This document shows positions 33,296-44,161 of a stretch of 64,000 nucleotides of DNA, piece by piece. The stretch lies in contig NC_088916.1 in NCBI RefSeq assembly GCF_963576675.1, forward strand, positions 6,215,001 to 6,279,000, written 5' to 3'. Positions within the stretch are counted from its first letter, which is position 1, and each line of letters starts with the position of its first letter. Under the pieces are notes generated by a model. That model worked only from the letters and a program-made list of their open reading frames with translations, was not told where the DNA came from and did no database searches. The DNA comes from Euphorbia lathyris (taxonomy: Eukaryota > Streptophyta > Magnoliopsida > Malpighiales > Euphorbiaceae). The translations under genes were made by a program, and so were the position numbers.

Positions 33296-36200
33296 CTAAG
33301 CGACATTTTTCTTAAACACGGAAATATCCTTAATGAAGAAGTCAAGATTAGTATCTGATGATCCACCTTTTGCTATTGCTACTTGACAAACCTCTTTGAG
33401 TTTTTTTGCTCTTCTTCTAATTTCTATTACCTCAGTTGATTCTGAATTCATAAAATCTTCAACTAGTTTTTTAATTTCATGTCGTTTCACCAAAATTTCA
33501 CCTTCAACACCTCTTCTCACTTTCCACCCAATCTTCCAATCTTCCACAACTTTTTTACTGTTAGGAACTTGATCCCAGAATATAGGAGAAGCAAGTATTG
33601 GGATTCCAGAATAAACAGCTTCAAGAGTAGAATTCCAGCCACAATGTGTCCAAAAACCTCCTACAGAAGGATGATTTAACACTCTAAGTTGATCACACCA
33701 AGGCACCACAAGTCTCTTATGGTCATCTGTAGACATAGAAGAAGTTCATATCAAAGATAATAATAATAACGGGGTATTTGTTAGAAGGGATAGGGATAAA
33801 AAAAACACGAGATAAATTATCATGTGTTTGTTTGGGAGATAGAAAAGTGAGACAGATGAGGATAAGCCTCTTATCACTCAAATCCTATACCCAAGGGGGT
33901 GGGATAAGCTCCTGCGATTTTAATAGGATGGAAATGTCAGTCTTATCCCTCAAATTAATGTTATGTAGTTTAAATAAGGTTAAAATAGTAAAATGTATTA
34001 TTTGATCTCTATCCCTATCTCACGTACCAAACATTGCATAATAATTCTCGACTATTATATTTTTATCTTTATCCCAACTATTTATCCTTATCCCTATCAC
34101 AACCTTATGCTTATCCTTATTCCAATGAAATACCAAATGCCCCGTAAAAGGGTTAAAGTGCAAAAATACCCTAACGTTTTGGATCAGGAGCAAGTTTATC
34201 TCTAACGTCTAAAATGGTGCAATTCTATCCCTAATGTTTATAGCCAAGGGTAATTTTACCCTAACGTTGATAATTTGGTCAATTTAAAAAATAATTCATT
34301 AAACTGTTTGTTCGGTTATGAATTTTGTCATCTACATTTCACATGTGCGTCATTTTATCAGTAACAAATCACAAACATATGTTGTGATATGAAAAAAATA
34401 AAAAATAAACTGTCTTTTGTACGAATTAGACAAAACAAATTCAAAAAATTCACTGTATTTATAAATATTAATCTTCAATTCTATTATTAAATTACAAAAA
34501 AAAACATGAAATCTTTTTTTAGAACGAATTGATATGCAATTGGTGAAAAATAACAAACAAAAATATCTGTGTTTTATAATAGTGTCTGAAATTGACTCAA
34601 CTTTATCAACGTTAAAGGTAAAATTGCTCTTGGCTACAAACTTTAGGCGTAAAATTGCACTATTTTAGACGTTAAGGGTAAAATTGCTCCTGACCCAAAA
34701 CGTTAGGGGTATTTTTGCACCTTAACCCTAGTAATAATAACTGTTTTAGGACCTCAACTACCAACTTTAATGATGGACCTACTAGCGAGTTAAGTAAAAA
34801 CAAATGGACCTTATAATTATTTACCCTAAATTTTATAATATTTGATTTCTTTTTCTAATAACAGTATTATTTTTTGTAAAATATTTTCCGTCATAAATTA
34901 AATTACTTTCGCTATATTATTGTAATACCTCCATCGTCGTTTTCAAACACCACATTTTCGCCACGAGACACGCACAAGCAAGGAACACCGCTATCGAAGA
35001 TTCCGGCAATGAATTCTTCCATTTGAGTGCTTGAAACTGAAAGGAAGCTCCCCATTGACACATACAAGACTGAACTTCTAGGTTGGGAGTTCAGCCATTT
35101 TATGTAGTCAGGAACATTTTGATCTTCAAAATTAGGGTTTCTCAATTCAAAATAGGGTATGGTAGGGCCTAAATTGAGGAGTGGAAATGGAAATTTCAAT
35201 TTTAAAGCATCAATAACTTGGGGTTCTAGTTCATATGTACTAGTAAAAAGAAGGTATTGTGCTTTGGGTACTATTGAAAGATAATCTAGGGCTATAAGGA
35301 GTATGTTACGATACTTTTCGTGGAATATAGTGGGGAAATCGGCAAAACGAGTTGGGGGAATTCCTGGTATGTAATCTACTTGTTCTTCTCCTCGTTCTGC
35401 AAAACCGAATTTAGGGGTTAATATTTAGCAGTTTCGTTTGAAAATTGTATCCATCTGAACGAAACCAAATTGAAATATATAACATGTTTGAAATCGATAT
35501 GAACAGGGGCCAATGTAGGGGGGTTCAAAGGGGTATTTGCCCCCCCCCCCCCCCTCCCCTTCATCCCTAAAATAAAAAAAAAATAAAATAATCCAAAAAG
35601 AAGGGTTAAGTGCAAAAATACCCCTAACGTTTTGGGTCAGGAGCAATTTTACCTCTAACGTCTAAAATGGTGCAATTTTATCCCTAATGTTAGAAGCCAA
35701 GAGCAATTTTCCCCCTAACGTTGATAAATTGGGTCAATTTGAGAAATAATTCATCAAACTGTCTTCTCGGTCATGAATCTTGTCATTTACACTTCACACA
35801 TGCGTTATTTTATCAGTAAACAAATCAAAAACATATGTTGGGATGTGAAAAAAAAAATATTAAAAATATACTGTTTTGTATGAATTAGACAAAAAAAAAT
35901 AATCAAAAAATTCACCGAATTTATAAATATTAATCTCCAATTTTATTATTAAATTACAAAAAAAAAACATTATATCAATTTTTTTAGAACAAAGTGATAT
36001 GCAATTGGTGCAAAATAAAGAAAAAAATTGATTGTATATTATAATAGTGTCTGAAATTGATCCAATTTATCAACGTTAGGGGTAAAATTGCTCTTGGCTA
36101 CAAACATAAACATTAGGGGTAAAATTGCTCCTAACCCAAAATGTTAGAGGTATTTTTGCTCTTGGCTATAAACATTAGTCCAAAAAAAAATTTACATAGA

Positions 36201-39200
36201 ATTTTGAACCCCTCTTAAATCCTGGATCCGCCACTGGACATGAACCAAATTATATTAGTTATCGAATTATATTAATTATATTAATTATCGAATTTGACAT
36301 ATTACCTATTAAAAAGGTGAATTGAACAGAGTGGAAAATCACTGAGTAAAAAGTTTATATGACTAGTAAAGTAGGAATTTTATGCATCAGAGACTATTAA
36401 GGTTTACTCGATAAATTTACTAAAGTAGAAAATTTGAGTCAATAAAACATTGTATCGGGATCTGATGATCGGGACTATTGAAAAGTTGTTATGAATGTCG
36501 TAACAACACTACCTCATAATATATGTCACATATCACATATGGTCGTGATAATTAAATTGTCCCGATAGCCCTCTCAACTTGTATAAAACCTTTAGTTAGC
36601 TCCTTAAACTTACGCAAAATGTAATCAATTGATCACTCGGTTGCAAAAAAATAAGTTAAATGCGGAAGATGTATTACACACAACAACAACAACAACAAAG
36701 CCTTAGTCCCGAAATGATTCGGGGTCGGCTAACATGAACCATCATATAAAACCGTGAAAATCAAGTCGTGTCAGCGACACAGATTCGCTCCCTCCACTCC
36801 GTCCTATCCACTACCATATTTTCCTCAATTCCCAATAAACTCATATCACTCTCGATCACCCTCCTCCAAGTTTGCTTAGGTCTTCCCCTACCCCTCACCA
36901 CTACATCCCTTTGCCACTCTTCGGTTCTCCTAACCGGCGCATCAAGCGCTCTACGTCTCACATGGCCAAACCACCTTAGTCGGTTTTCTCTCATTTTATT
37001 CTCAATAGATGTGACCCCTACTTTTGTCCTAATTATTTCATTACGCACCCGGTCCTTTCTCGTGTGACCACACATCCATCTCAACATACGCATCTCCGCC
37101 ACCGACATCTTATGGATGTGGCAATGTTTCACTGCCCAACACTCCGTACCATATAACAATGCTGGTCTAATTGCCGTCCGGTAGAATTTTCCCTTCAATC
37201 TATTAGGCATGCCGGGATCACAAAGGAAACCCGTAGCACTCTTCCACTTCGACCAACCAGCTTTAATCCTATGAGCAACATCTCCATCTACTTCTCCATC
37301 CGTTTGGATAATAGATCCTAAATACCGGAAGCAATCCGAGGCCTGAACAACTCTCCCATCTAGGATGATTGTCTCTCCCTCCCTACTCCTACGGCCGCTA
37401 AACTTACACTCCAAATATTCTGTCTTACTTCGACTCAACTTAATGCCTCTAGATTCTAGAGTTTGCCTCCATAGTTCCAACTTCATCTCCACTCCTTCTT
37501 TCGTCTCCTCAACCAACACAATATCATCTGCAAACAGCATGCACCATGGTATACCATCTTGAAGTGAACTTGTTAGTTCATCCATAACGATGGCAAAAAG
37601 AAATGGGCTTAGTGCGGAACCTTGATGCACTCCAATCGTAATAGGAAACTCTTCAGTCTTCCCAACACTAGTACGTACACTCGTGCATACTCCCTCATAC
37701 ATGTCCTTTATGATGTCAATATATTTCCGCGAAATGCCTTTCCTTATCAAGGCCCACCAAAGTACTTCCCTTGGTACCTTATCATATGCTTTCTCCAAGT
37801 CAATGAAAACCATATGCAAGTCTTTCTTCTTATTTCGATAGTGCTCCATTAATTGTCTCATTAGATGGATGGCTTCCATAGTTGATCTTCCCGGCATAAA
37901 GCCAAACTGGTTTTCCGAGATCTTCACCGTCCTCCTTAGCCTTTGTTCAGAAGTATACGGTTTTAATATTAGCTAAGACAAGTTTTATAGTTGAATAAGT
38001 AATAACTTCAATTTTAATCTATTTTTGTATTATGTAATAACATTCTACGTTGCGAGGCACATATTCCGCATTTCATTTACTTTTTTTTTGAACCGAGTGA
38101 TTAATTGATTACATTTTACGCAAGTTTAATGGGCTAACTGAACATTTTATTGCAAGTTGAGGGAGCTAATAGAACATTTTAAAAATCCAGAGAGCCATTC
38201 AAGCTTTTTAAACAAGTTCACATGGCAAATGATGTATTAAGTCTAATTAAAAAAAAAAATAAAAAAAAATAAAAAAAAATATTTGCATCAATTTGGATAC
38301 ATGATATAGGTTACAAGTTAGGATATTCATAACATATATTTTTCTTTTTAATCAACATATATCACATGTGGATGCTACATGTTAACATGTGTCAATTATA
38401 TATTGTAGAAATGGCAACCATATCAGTTTTCTACTGGTTCAAATCATAGTAATTTTATGGATTAAGGTGCGAAAATACCCTTAACGTTTTGGGTCAGAAG
38501 CAATTTTATTTCTAATGTCTAAAATGATATAATTTTACTCTTAACGTTGGAAGTAAATACCAATTTTACCCATAACGTTGATAAATTGGATCAATTTCAG
38601 ACATTATTATAAAACACATATATTTTTGTTTTTTATTTTGCATCAATTACATAACAATTCGTTCTAAAAAAAAGATTTCATGTTTTTTTATAAGTTAATA
38701 ATAGAATTGGAGATTAATATTTATAAATTCGGTGAATTTTTTGAATTTTTTTATCTAATTCATACAAAAAAAAGACAGTATTTTTTTTTTCAAATCCCAA
38801 CATATGTTTGTGATTTGTTACTGATAAAATGATGCACGTGTGAAATATAGATGACAAGAATCATGACCGAAAAGACAGTTTGATAAATAATATCTGAAAT
38901 TGACCCAATTTATCAATATTATGGATAAAATTACTCTTGGTTTCCAATGTTAGAATTAAAATGGTACAATTTTAAACGTTAAGGATAAAATTACTCCTGA
39001 CCAAAATATTAAGGATATTTTTACACCTTAATCCTAATTTTATTAAGTAAATTTGTTATTACTTTAGTAATTTTATTAAATAAACTTATTCTCGATTTTG
39101 AACATTTTCGAAAAAGAAACTAATTTGTGTTTTAACTAATTGGTTAGATCCGATTCAATTTTTTAAGGGTAAATTACCCCTATGGCCACTGAATTTTACC

Positions 39201-40310
39201 CATATTAATATTATGTCCACCGACTTCAATTCTTAACAGCATGGCCACTGAACTTTATACTTTTTAATATCAGTAGCCACTCAATTTTAACTAACTTCTC
39301 AAAATGACCATTAACGACCTCAAAATGAAAATATTCAATAATTAAAGTTGTTCAGAACGACATTTACCATGAAACCACATTTTTTATTTTTCAAAATCAC
39401 ATTTTTAGAGCTTTCTCGCTCTAAGATTTTACTTTCTCTCTTCTAACCAAACAACACTTAACTGACCTTAAAACGAAAATTTTCAAGAATTAAAATTCCT
39501 TAGAATATCATTAACTTCTTAAATTTATTATTTTGATTCTGTTAACGGTCGTTTTGAGGTGTTGAGTGGTCACCAAAATTAAAAAATGTAAAGTTCAGTA
39601 ACCACAATATTAAAATGGTAAAATCCAGTGGCCATGGGTGTAATTTACCCATTTTTTTTAATAACATCCAAAAACCATCGAATCAAACCGAATTAAAATT
39701 TTATTTAATCGTTTGGTTTTTAATTTTGGGTTCGATTTTTCTCACCCAAACCGAAATCTTATCCAATAATAATTTAGATATTCACAGAGAAGTTTGTGGT
39801 ACCTGACAATTGTATCGGAAAATGACCATTTCGCCGGAGAAGATCAAAATGATGGAAAATTGAAAACACAGAAGCAGACATCGTCCACAAAGAAGCCACC
39901 GGAATATTCCTCCGATTACCAACTCTCACAACCCAATCCAGATAACTATCAGCAATTATAACATTAACACCAAAACCTTCACTAAAAATCCGATCAAGAA
40001 CCACTTCAAACGGAGATTCCATGTCTTTTCCGACGGATTCTATGAACGCCTGAAAATTCTTAGCACGAACGAGCTCAGACGGAATAACATTTGGGATAGT
40101 TCTTAAGATGATATTTGGGGGAATTTTGTCTGAGCTGATTAAATTGAACCACTCTTCTGTAATGATAAAACTGAAAAGAATGTCTGGTTTTTTTAGGGAT
40201 ATAAGTTTGCAGAGATTCATCATCGGATTTATATGACCTCTGCCGGGATACGGCATCGCCACCACATGGCAGGTGGTAGCGGTGGCGGCGGCTGGGGGGC
40301 AAGTTTCCAT
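33296..40310 (-). CDS. UGT87A: UGT87-type UDP-glycosyltransferase, three exons
   Basis: Exons are 40310-39803, 35396-34929 and 33726-33296. Both introns have GT-AG ends and joining keeps one frame of 468 codons, the normal family length. Exon 1 has the N-terminal acceptor domain with the [20 protein letters not shown] block; the His of GRGH is the expected catalytic base. Exon 3 holds the 44-residue PSPG box (about residues 335-378), beginning [11 protein letters not shown], with [10 protein letters not shown] and ending FWDQ. The terminal Gln favours UDP-glucose. Known relatives (plant UGT87A) glucosylate small acceptors in the cytosol; the acceptor here is unknown. Exon 1 joins exon 2 inside the LSERGEE stretch, as expected. 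Intron 1 is 4.4 kb and intron 2 is 1.2 kb, both filled with MITEs. Whether intron 2 is spliced as proposed is inferred. No lesion was found. Confidence 0.85.
33770..34144. mobile_element. Tourist/PIF-like MITE in intron 2 (375 bp)
   Basis: Inverted ends CGGGGTATTTG and CAAATGCCCCG are flanked on both sides by TAA, the target repeat of PIF/Harbinger elements. The interior has GGGATAAGGATAAG-type runs at both ends. It lies just upstream of the proposed intron 2 acceptor. Confidence 0.75.
34149..34730. repeat. MITE family A, copy 1 (intron 2)
   Basis: Starts GGGTTAAAGTGCAAAAATAC and ends in its inverse, GTATTTTTGCACCTTAACCC. Long arms carry CTAACGTTTTGG, GTCTAAAATGGTGCAATT and similar. It is about 580 bp and palindromic overall. 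Confidence 0.85.
35500..36240. repeat. Unclassified repeat with poly-C run, interrupted by MITE A
   Basis: The left part ends CCCTTCATCCCTAAAAT after a 17-base C run at 35550-35566. The right part at 36178-36240 reads GAACCCCTCTTAAATCCTGG then ATCCGCCACTGG, an ending often seen on interspersed plant repeats. MITE A copy 2 sits between them. Confidence 0.45.
35603..36165. repeat. MITE family A, copy 2 (intron 1)
   Basis: Starts GGGTTAAGTGCAAAAATACC; the central part is shared with copy 1. The right end is altered: after GAGGTATTTTTGC it continues with a duplicated internal motif instead of the terminal repeat. Confidence 0.82.
36569..38166. mobile_element. Fold-back MITE split by an RTE-type LINE (intron 1)
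   Basis: The left arm (36569-36680, ACTTACGCAAAATGTAATCA, CACTCGGTTGCAAAAAA) is the inverse of the right arm (about 38050-38166, GATTACATTTTACGCAAG). The LINE lies between them. The fold-back was therefore there first. Confidence 0.72.
36681..37957 (-). pseudogene. 5'-truncated RTE-type LINE reverse transcriptase
   Basis: The open minus-strand frame 37927-36761 (388 codons) encodes the second half of a reverse transcriptase: [55 protein letters not shown] and the catalytic [11 protein letters not shown]. The C-terminal region with RWFGHVRRR and [13 protein letters not shown] is typical of plant RTE elements. The 3' end has the conserved CCGACCCCGAATCATTTCGG and a (TTG)n tail at 36681-36699 (as CAA on the plus strand). 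The 5' part, including any endonuclease, is missing. No stop interrupts the remaining frame. It lies in sense orientation in the glycosyltransferase intron. Confidence 0.9.
38459..39034. repeat. MITE family A, copy 3 (intron 1)
   Basis: Starts GGATTAAGGTGCGAAAATAC and ends TTTTTACACCTTAATCC, an inverted match. It is more diverged than copies 1 and 2. Confidence 0.8.
39167..39649. mobile_element. Fold-back MITE in intron 1 (about 480 bp)
   Basis: Left end GGGTAAATTACCCCTATGGC and right end GCCATGGGTGTAATTTACCC are inverse. Arms of about 150 bp include GCCACTGAACTTTA and CTCAAAATGACCATTAACG. It has no coding capacity. Confidence 0.78.
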
Positions 40311-40359
40311 TTTCGTGGTTCTGGTTAACTTGATTTTAGGGTGTATTTATTTTTGGAAA

Positions 40360-40372
40360 AAGTATATAAAAT
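40360..40372 (-). promoter_or_regulatory. TATA box of the glycosyltransferase gene
   Basis: On the minus strand TTTTATATACTTTT lies about 53 bp upstream of the ATG, implying a leader of only about 20-25 nt if used. Confidence 0.45.
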
Positions 40373-40436
40373 GGACCGTCTACCATGTGATCACTGTCAT
40401 GGTTGGAATTATTTAGTTACTTTAGTAATGGCTTCA

Positions 40437-40722
40437 GTCCGCAGAGCTTGTCCTTTTTTTTTATTTTACCCCTTAAATTTAAGAGACAATCAATTGACCT
40501 CCTAAACTTCTAAAAAGCCACCCAATTTACCTCTCCTTTTCGATATGGCGCTGACGTGGCGCTTGGATTATTGCAGTTTTGTATTTTACCAGGTCAGCAA
40601 CACGTCAAAGAGGGGTAAATTGGGTGGTTTTTTAGAAGTTTAGGGGTCAATAGGTTGTCCTTTAAATTTAGGGGGTAAAATGAAAAAAAAGGACAAGTTC
40701 AGGGAGCTGCGTATGTATTAAG
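40437..40722. repeat. Palindromic MITE upstream of the glycosyltransferase (about 285 bp)
   Basis: Arms of about 110 bp are inverse: GCAGAGCTTGTCCTTTTTTT on the left pairs with AAAAAAAGGACAAGTTCAGG on the right, and CCACCCAATTTACC with GGTAAATTGGGTGG. It begins about 125 bp upstream of the ATG, so it lies in the promoter region. Confidence 0.8.
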
Positions 40723-40759
40723 CCTTTAGTAATTGATGATTAAAAAGAGCTACTCATAT

Positions 40760-41203
40760 TAGACATGTTGATGGGCCAAACTAGACCGGGCTTGGGCTCG
40801 GACCGAACCAACGGGCTTTTGTCTAAAAATATTTAGTCCAAACCCAGTTTAGCCAATTCGCTGTTAATTTAGACGGACTCGGGTTTAAAAATCAAATCTC
40901 GAACTCAACCCATATAAGCACACCTAAATATATTTGTATAATTGTTAATAATAAAAAATCAAATTTATACTTAAAAATAAAAATTAATATATAAAGATAT
41001 ACATTTATTAATTAATAGTAACAGACGGGACGCGCTGGACCGGCCTGTACTATTTTTATAAATTCCAAACCCGCCTAAAAAAGAAACGGGCTTTAGCGGG
41101 CCTACGTCGAATTGGGCTTTAAGATAAATTTTTATGTCCAAGCCTAATCTAAGGTACACGGACCTCAGCGTGTCGGGTGGGTACCTAGCGCGTGAACAAG
41201 TCT
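40760..41203. mobile_element. hAT-like MITE, family B copy 1
   Basis: Left end TAGACATGTTGATGGGCC and right end GTGAACAAGTCT are inverse-related. ACTCATAT lies at 40752-40759 and 41204-41211 as an 8-bp target repeat. GGGCTTGGGCTCGGACC-type motifs are shared with the second copy at 59597-60411. Confidence 0.75.
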
Positions 41204-41222
41204 ACTCATATAGACCATTAAA

Positions 41223-41885
41223 GTGGATGCTCTAATGTCTATGCAGCCTACGAAGCCACCAAGGCGAGTAGGACGTTCTCGCTTGTCGTCCGTTCCACCT
41301 GATAATGGTGGTTGGATTGATTCCATCCTTGAACTGAATTTGCCACGTCGTACCTGGTTCAATACCTTAACGAACAAGGATGAGAATGCTCTTATTATCA
41401 CATTACTTAGAAGAGATTTGGGTGCGTAGCGTTATAGAAACATGTAATGGAACTTTGGAAACCTATTGCCGATTTTGAAATGTGGGATTTAGGGCATGGT
41501 TTTCTAGTGAAAATTGACAATGATCTTGACAGAGAACATGTTGTCATTGATAGCTCGTGGTTGGTTCAAAGACATTAGCTTAGTATGAAGACTTGGATAC
41601 CCTCATTTTCCTCCTCGGATGCCTTAATTGAGTCGACAACGGTTTGGATACAACTTCTAGAACTTCCTTGATTTTACTATAATGAAGACACCGTATTAGC
41701 TATTGCGAAGGCAATTGGGAAACATGTTAAGGTAGATGATAACACAGCCAAAGCAGTGAGAGGCAGTTTTGCCAAGGTTCGTGTTGATATTAATTCGATG
41801 AAACGACTTGTTGCTAAATTCGACCATGAGGGTTCGAAAGAAAGGGTTGGTTGCTCAATCGAATGTCTTGAAAACTTGTATAATC
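41223..41885 (+). pseudogene. LINE ORF1 fragment (DUF4283-type)
   Basis: Plus-strand pieces 41223-41429 and 41756-41944, plus the frame between them, read PIADFEMWDLGHGFLVK, DLDREHVVIDSSWLVQ, STTVWIQLLELP and LAIAKAIGKHVKVDDNTA. These are the conserved blocks of the plant LINE ORF1 nucleic-acid-binding domain. Stops near 41428, 41577 and 41670 show it is dead. It ends where truncated MITE A begins. Confidence 0.82.
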
Positions 41886-41886
41886 A

Positions 41887-42187
41887 AAGGTTAAGGTGCA
41901 AAAATACTCTTAACGTTTTGGATCATGAGCAACTTTACTCCTAACGTCTAAAATGCAATTTTACCCCTAACATTCGTAGGCAAGAGCAATTTTACCCCTA
42001 ACATTGATAATTTGGGTCAATTTTACTCCTATTATAAAACACAAATATTTTTATTCATTATTCTGCACCAATTGCATATCAATTCGTTATAAAAAAAAGG
42101 GTTTCATGTTTTTTATAATTTATTAATAGAATTGGAAATTAATATTTATAAAATCGGTGAATTTTTTGAATTTTTGTATCCAATTTA
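41887..42187. repeat. MITE family A, copy 4, truncated
   Basis: Starts AAGGTTAAGGTGCAAAAATAC and follows the family for about 300 bp (CTAACGTCTAAAATG, GGTCAATTTTACTC), then stops inside the element at the border with a LINE 3' end. Confidence 0.78.
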
Positions 42188-42355
42188 TACCTTTTATGGT
42201 TATTATTGCTCGTTGTAGTCTTTTATTACTCTTTGTAGTCATTTATCTTCCCTTTGTAGATCTTATACTAGCTACAGCCTGTATGGGTTTATTTTCGTAC
42301 TATATTTTGTATCTTTTAAGTTAATGAAATGAGATATGGCATTTCTATAAAAAAA
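42188..42355 (+). mobile_element. LINE 3' end
   Basis: CCTTTTATGGTTATT...CTTTGTAGTCATTT...TTTGTAGATCTTAT, followed by AATGAAATGAGATATGGC and an A-rich tail. The same family end is found on the minus strand at 58563-59136, so it is a real LINE terminus. Confidence 0.7.
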
Positions 42356-42509
42356 GAAGATGATAAAGGTTGACAATTGATAGGCGGAGTAAAGGCAGCT
42401 CTCTGTAGGTGGGGATAGTAGCCCTCGCAAATACAGGATTATTCGGTTGGAGAGGTCGATTTTACACGTACGTTCGTAAAAAAAAATTGTTAAATTGAAC
42501 TTGCTCAAT

Positions 42510-42510
<1 letters not shown>

Positions 42511-42557
<47 letters not shown>
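42511..42557. repeat. Compound microsatellite (TA)n(TG)n
   Basis: About eight TA units are followed directly by about fifteen TG units. Confidence 0.95.
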
Positions 42558-42559
<2 letters not shown>

Positions 42560-42640
42560 ACTTTGAATGGTCAAGAACCAATTTTTAAGTATTAATGTAC
42601 AATTTCTCGAAATTAAGCTAGATTCATTAAGAGTCTTAAC

Positions 42641-44098
42641 TGTTGAAACACCTTTCCACATGATTTTGATTTGACAAAATTATTTAAGTTAATCCCATGA
42701 TTAAGACAATTAAATTTAAGTTCTTTGATTTAATTGTACTAATGTGTTTGTTCAATGTTGAGTATATTAACTAATGAGAACAGGAACTAAGTAAAAAGAA
42801 ACACAGAACGAAGTCAGCATAAGCAAAGACACACAGCAGAAGCTGAGTTGAGTATAACTCAGCCTCGTTAAAAGAAAAGTCTTCTTCAAAATAACGCTTG
42901 AAGGCAAAGCCGAGCATAGAAGCTGAGTAAAATATAACTCAGTCCCGACAAAGGAAATCTTAAAGGCAAAGTCGAACAATCGAGCTGTGTATTCGTCAGG
43001 TCAGCGCCAATGATCCGTTTACTAAAAGACAAGGTCCGACAGATCTCTGCAACAAATCAGAAGCCTCAGAAATGTGATCACAGACCTTTTCGAGACGCAT
43101 GGACTGTCTGGCGTTTGGGTAGAAGACAAACCTGGTGCTAGGAGACGAAAACTGGCGCAAGAAGACGAAACTGGCAAGCCTGCCTCCTGTGCAAATCAAA
43201 AGACAGGATTGGCCTGCGATTCTGGAAGCTGACCATTCAATAATGAAAGAAGACCGTTACTCCCAACGGATATGTTGGAATTCAAATGATTTGAAGCTTC
43301 AGAATCCACTATAAAAGGACAGTTTCATCACTTGGATCCTAACGACACATACAAGTAAATACAGACAGAAAAGCAAATCTTCACAAGAGTGAAAATCCAA
43401 AATAGAAGCTGTCTGAAAAGAAAGCAAGCTCTTACACCAAATTTCCAATCATTGTGTAAAAGTCTAGAGTGAATTTGTATTTATCTAAAGTGTTCTTTAT
43501 TTAGTGAGAACAATCTTGTATATTAGAAGAGTGAAGCTGAGTACTCGGTTTTAGTACTCAGTGGTAGAGAAAATCTGAGTGTTCGGTTATAGCGCTCAGT
43601 GGTTGATAGGATTGAGTAGACGAATAGAGGACGGTACTCTTGCATACTCAGTTGCTATTGTAAACGGTTTGTGCTCTACCTTTAAAGAGCTCAGTAGTGG
43701 ATTGAAAAAGCCCGGAGGGATTCTGGGGACTGGATGTAGGCGGTGAGGCCGAACCAGGATAAGACTGCTGAGTAATCTCTAACCCTATCTCTTGATATAT
43801 TTGTATGTGTTGCTTGCTTAATTTACTCAGTATATAATTTGTATAAGCTGACGCTGAGTAATCAGAGTGCTGAGTTGGAAGCTGACCAAAAGAGTTATTT
43901 CCCAACTCACAATTGAAACAGCTCTAGTCAGTGTCTGATTAAATCTGTCTCATACTTCTCTCAGTCTTGCTGACCTAAAGCTGAGTTAAATTATCAAACA
44001 TTTAATTAAGTCAGCATATTAAGCGAAAAAGTTACATTAGTTCCTAACCCCCCCCCCCCCCCTTGGAACTAATCATATTAAGTTACACGGGACCAACA
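42641..44098 (+). repeat. Sirevirus 5' LTR (1458 bp)
   Basis: From TGTTGAAACACC to GGGACCAACA, with a TATAAAAG box at 43310-43317 and a long C run at 44047-44062. CTGAGT/ACTCAG hexamers are very frequent. Confidence 0.95.
43310..43317 (+). promoter_or_regulatory. LTR TATA box
   Basis: TATAAAAG in the context TCCACTATAAAAGGACAG, conserved in the 3' LTR near 53875. Confidence 0.65.
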
Positions 44099-44100
44099 AG

Positions 44101-44112
44101 TGGTATCAGAGT
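44101..44112 (+). other. Primer binding site (tRNA-iMet type)
   Basis: TGGTATCAGAGT, two bases after the LTR end. Confidence 0.9.
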
Positions 44113-44161
44113 GCAGTAGCTCACTATCCAAGATAAAACTATCTTGAGCTGATCCCTGTAA

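Noticed and set aside
33296..35199. Reading the glycosyltransferase pieces as separate small genes or a pseudogene
   Set aside because: Splice sites at all four borders restore one full-length frame with no lesion.
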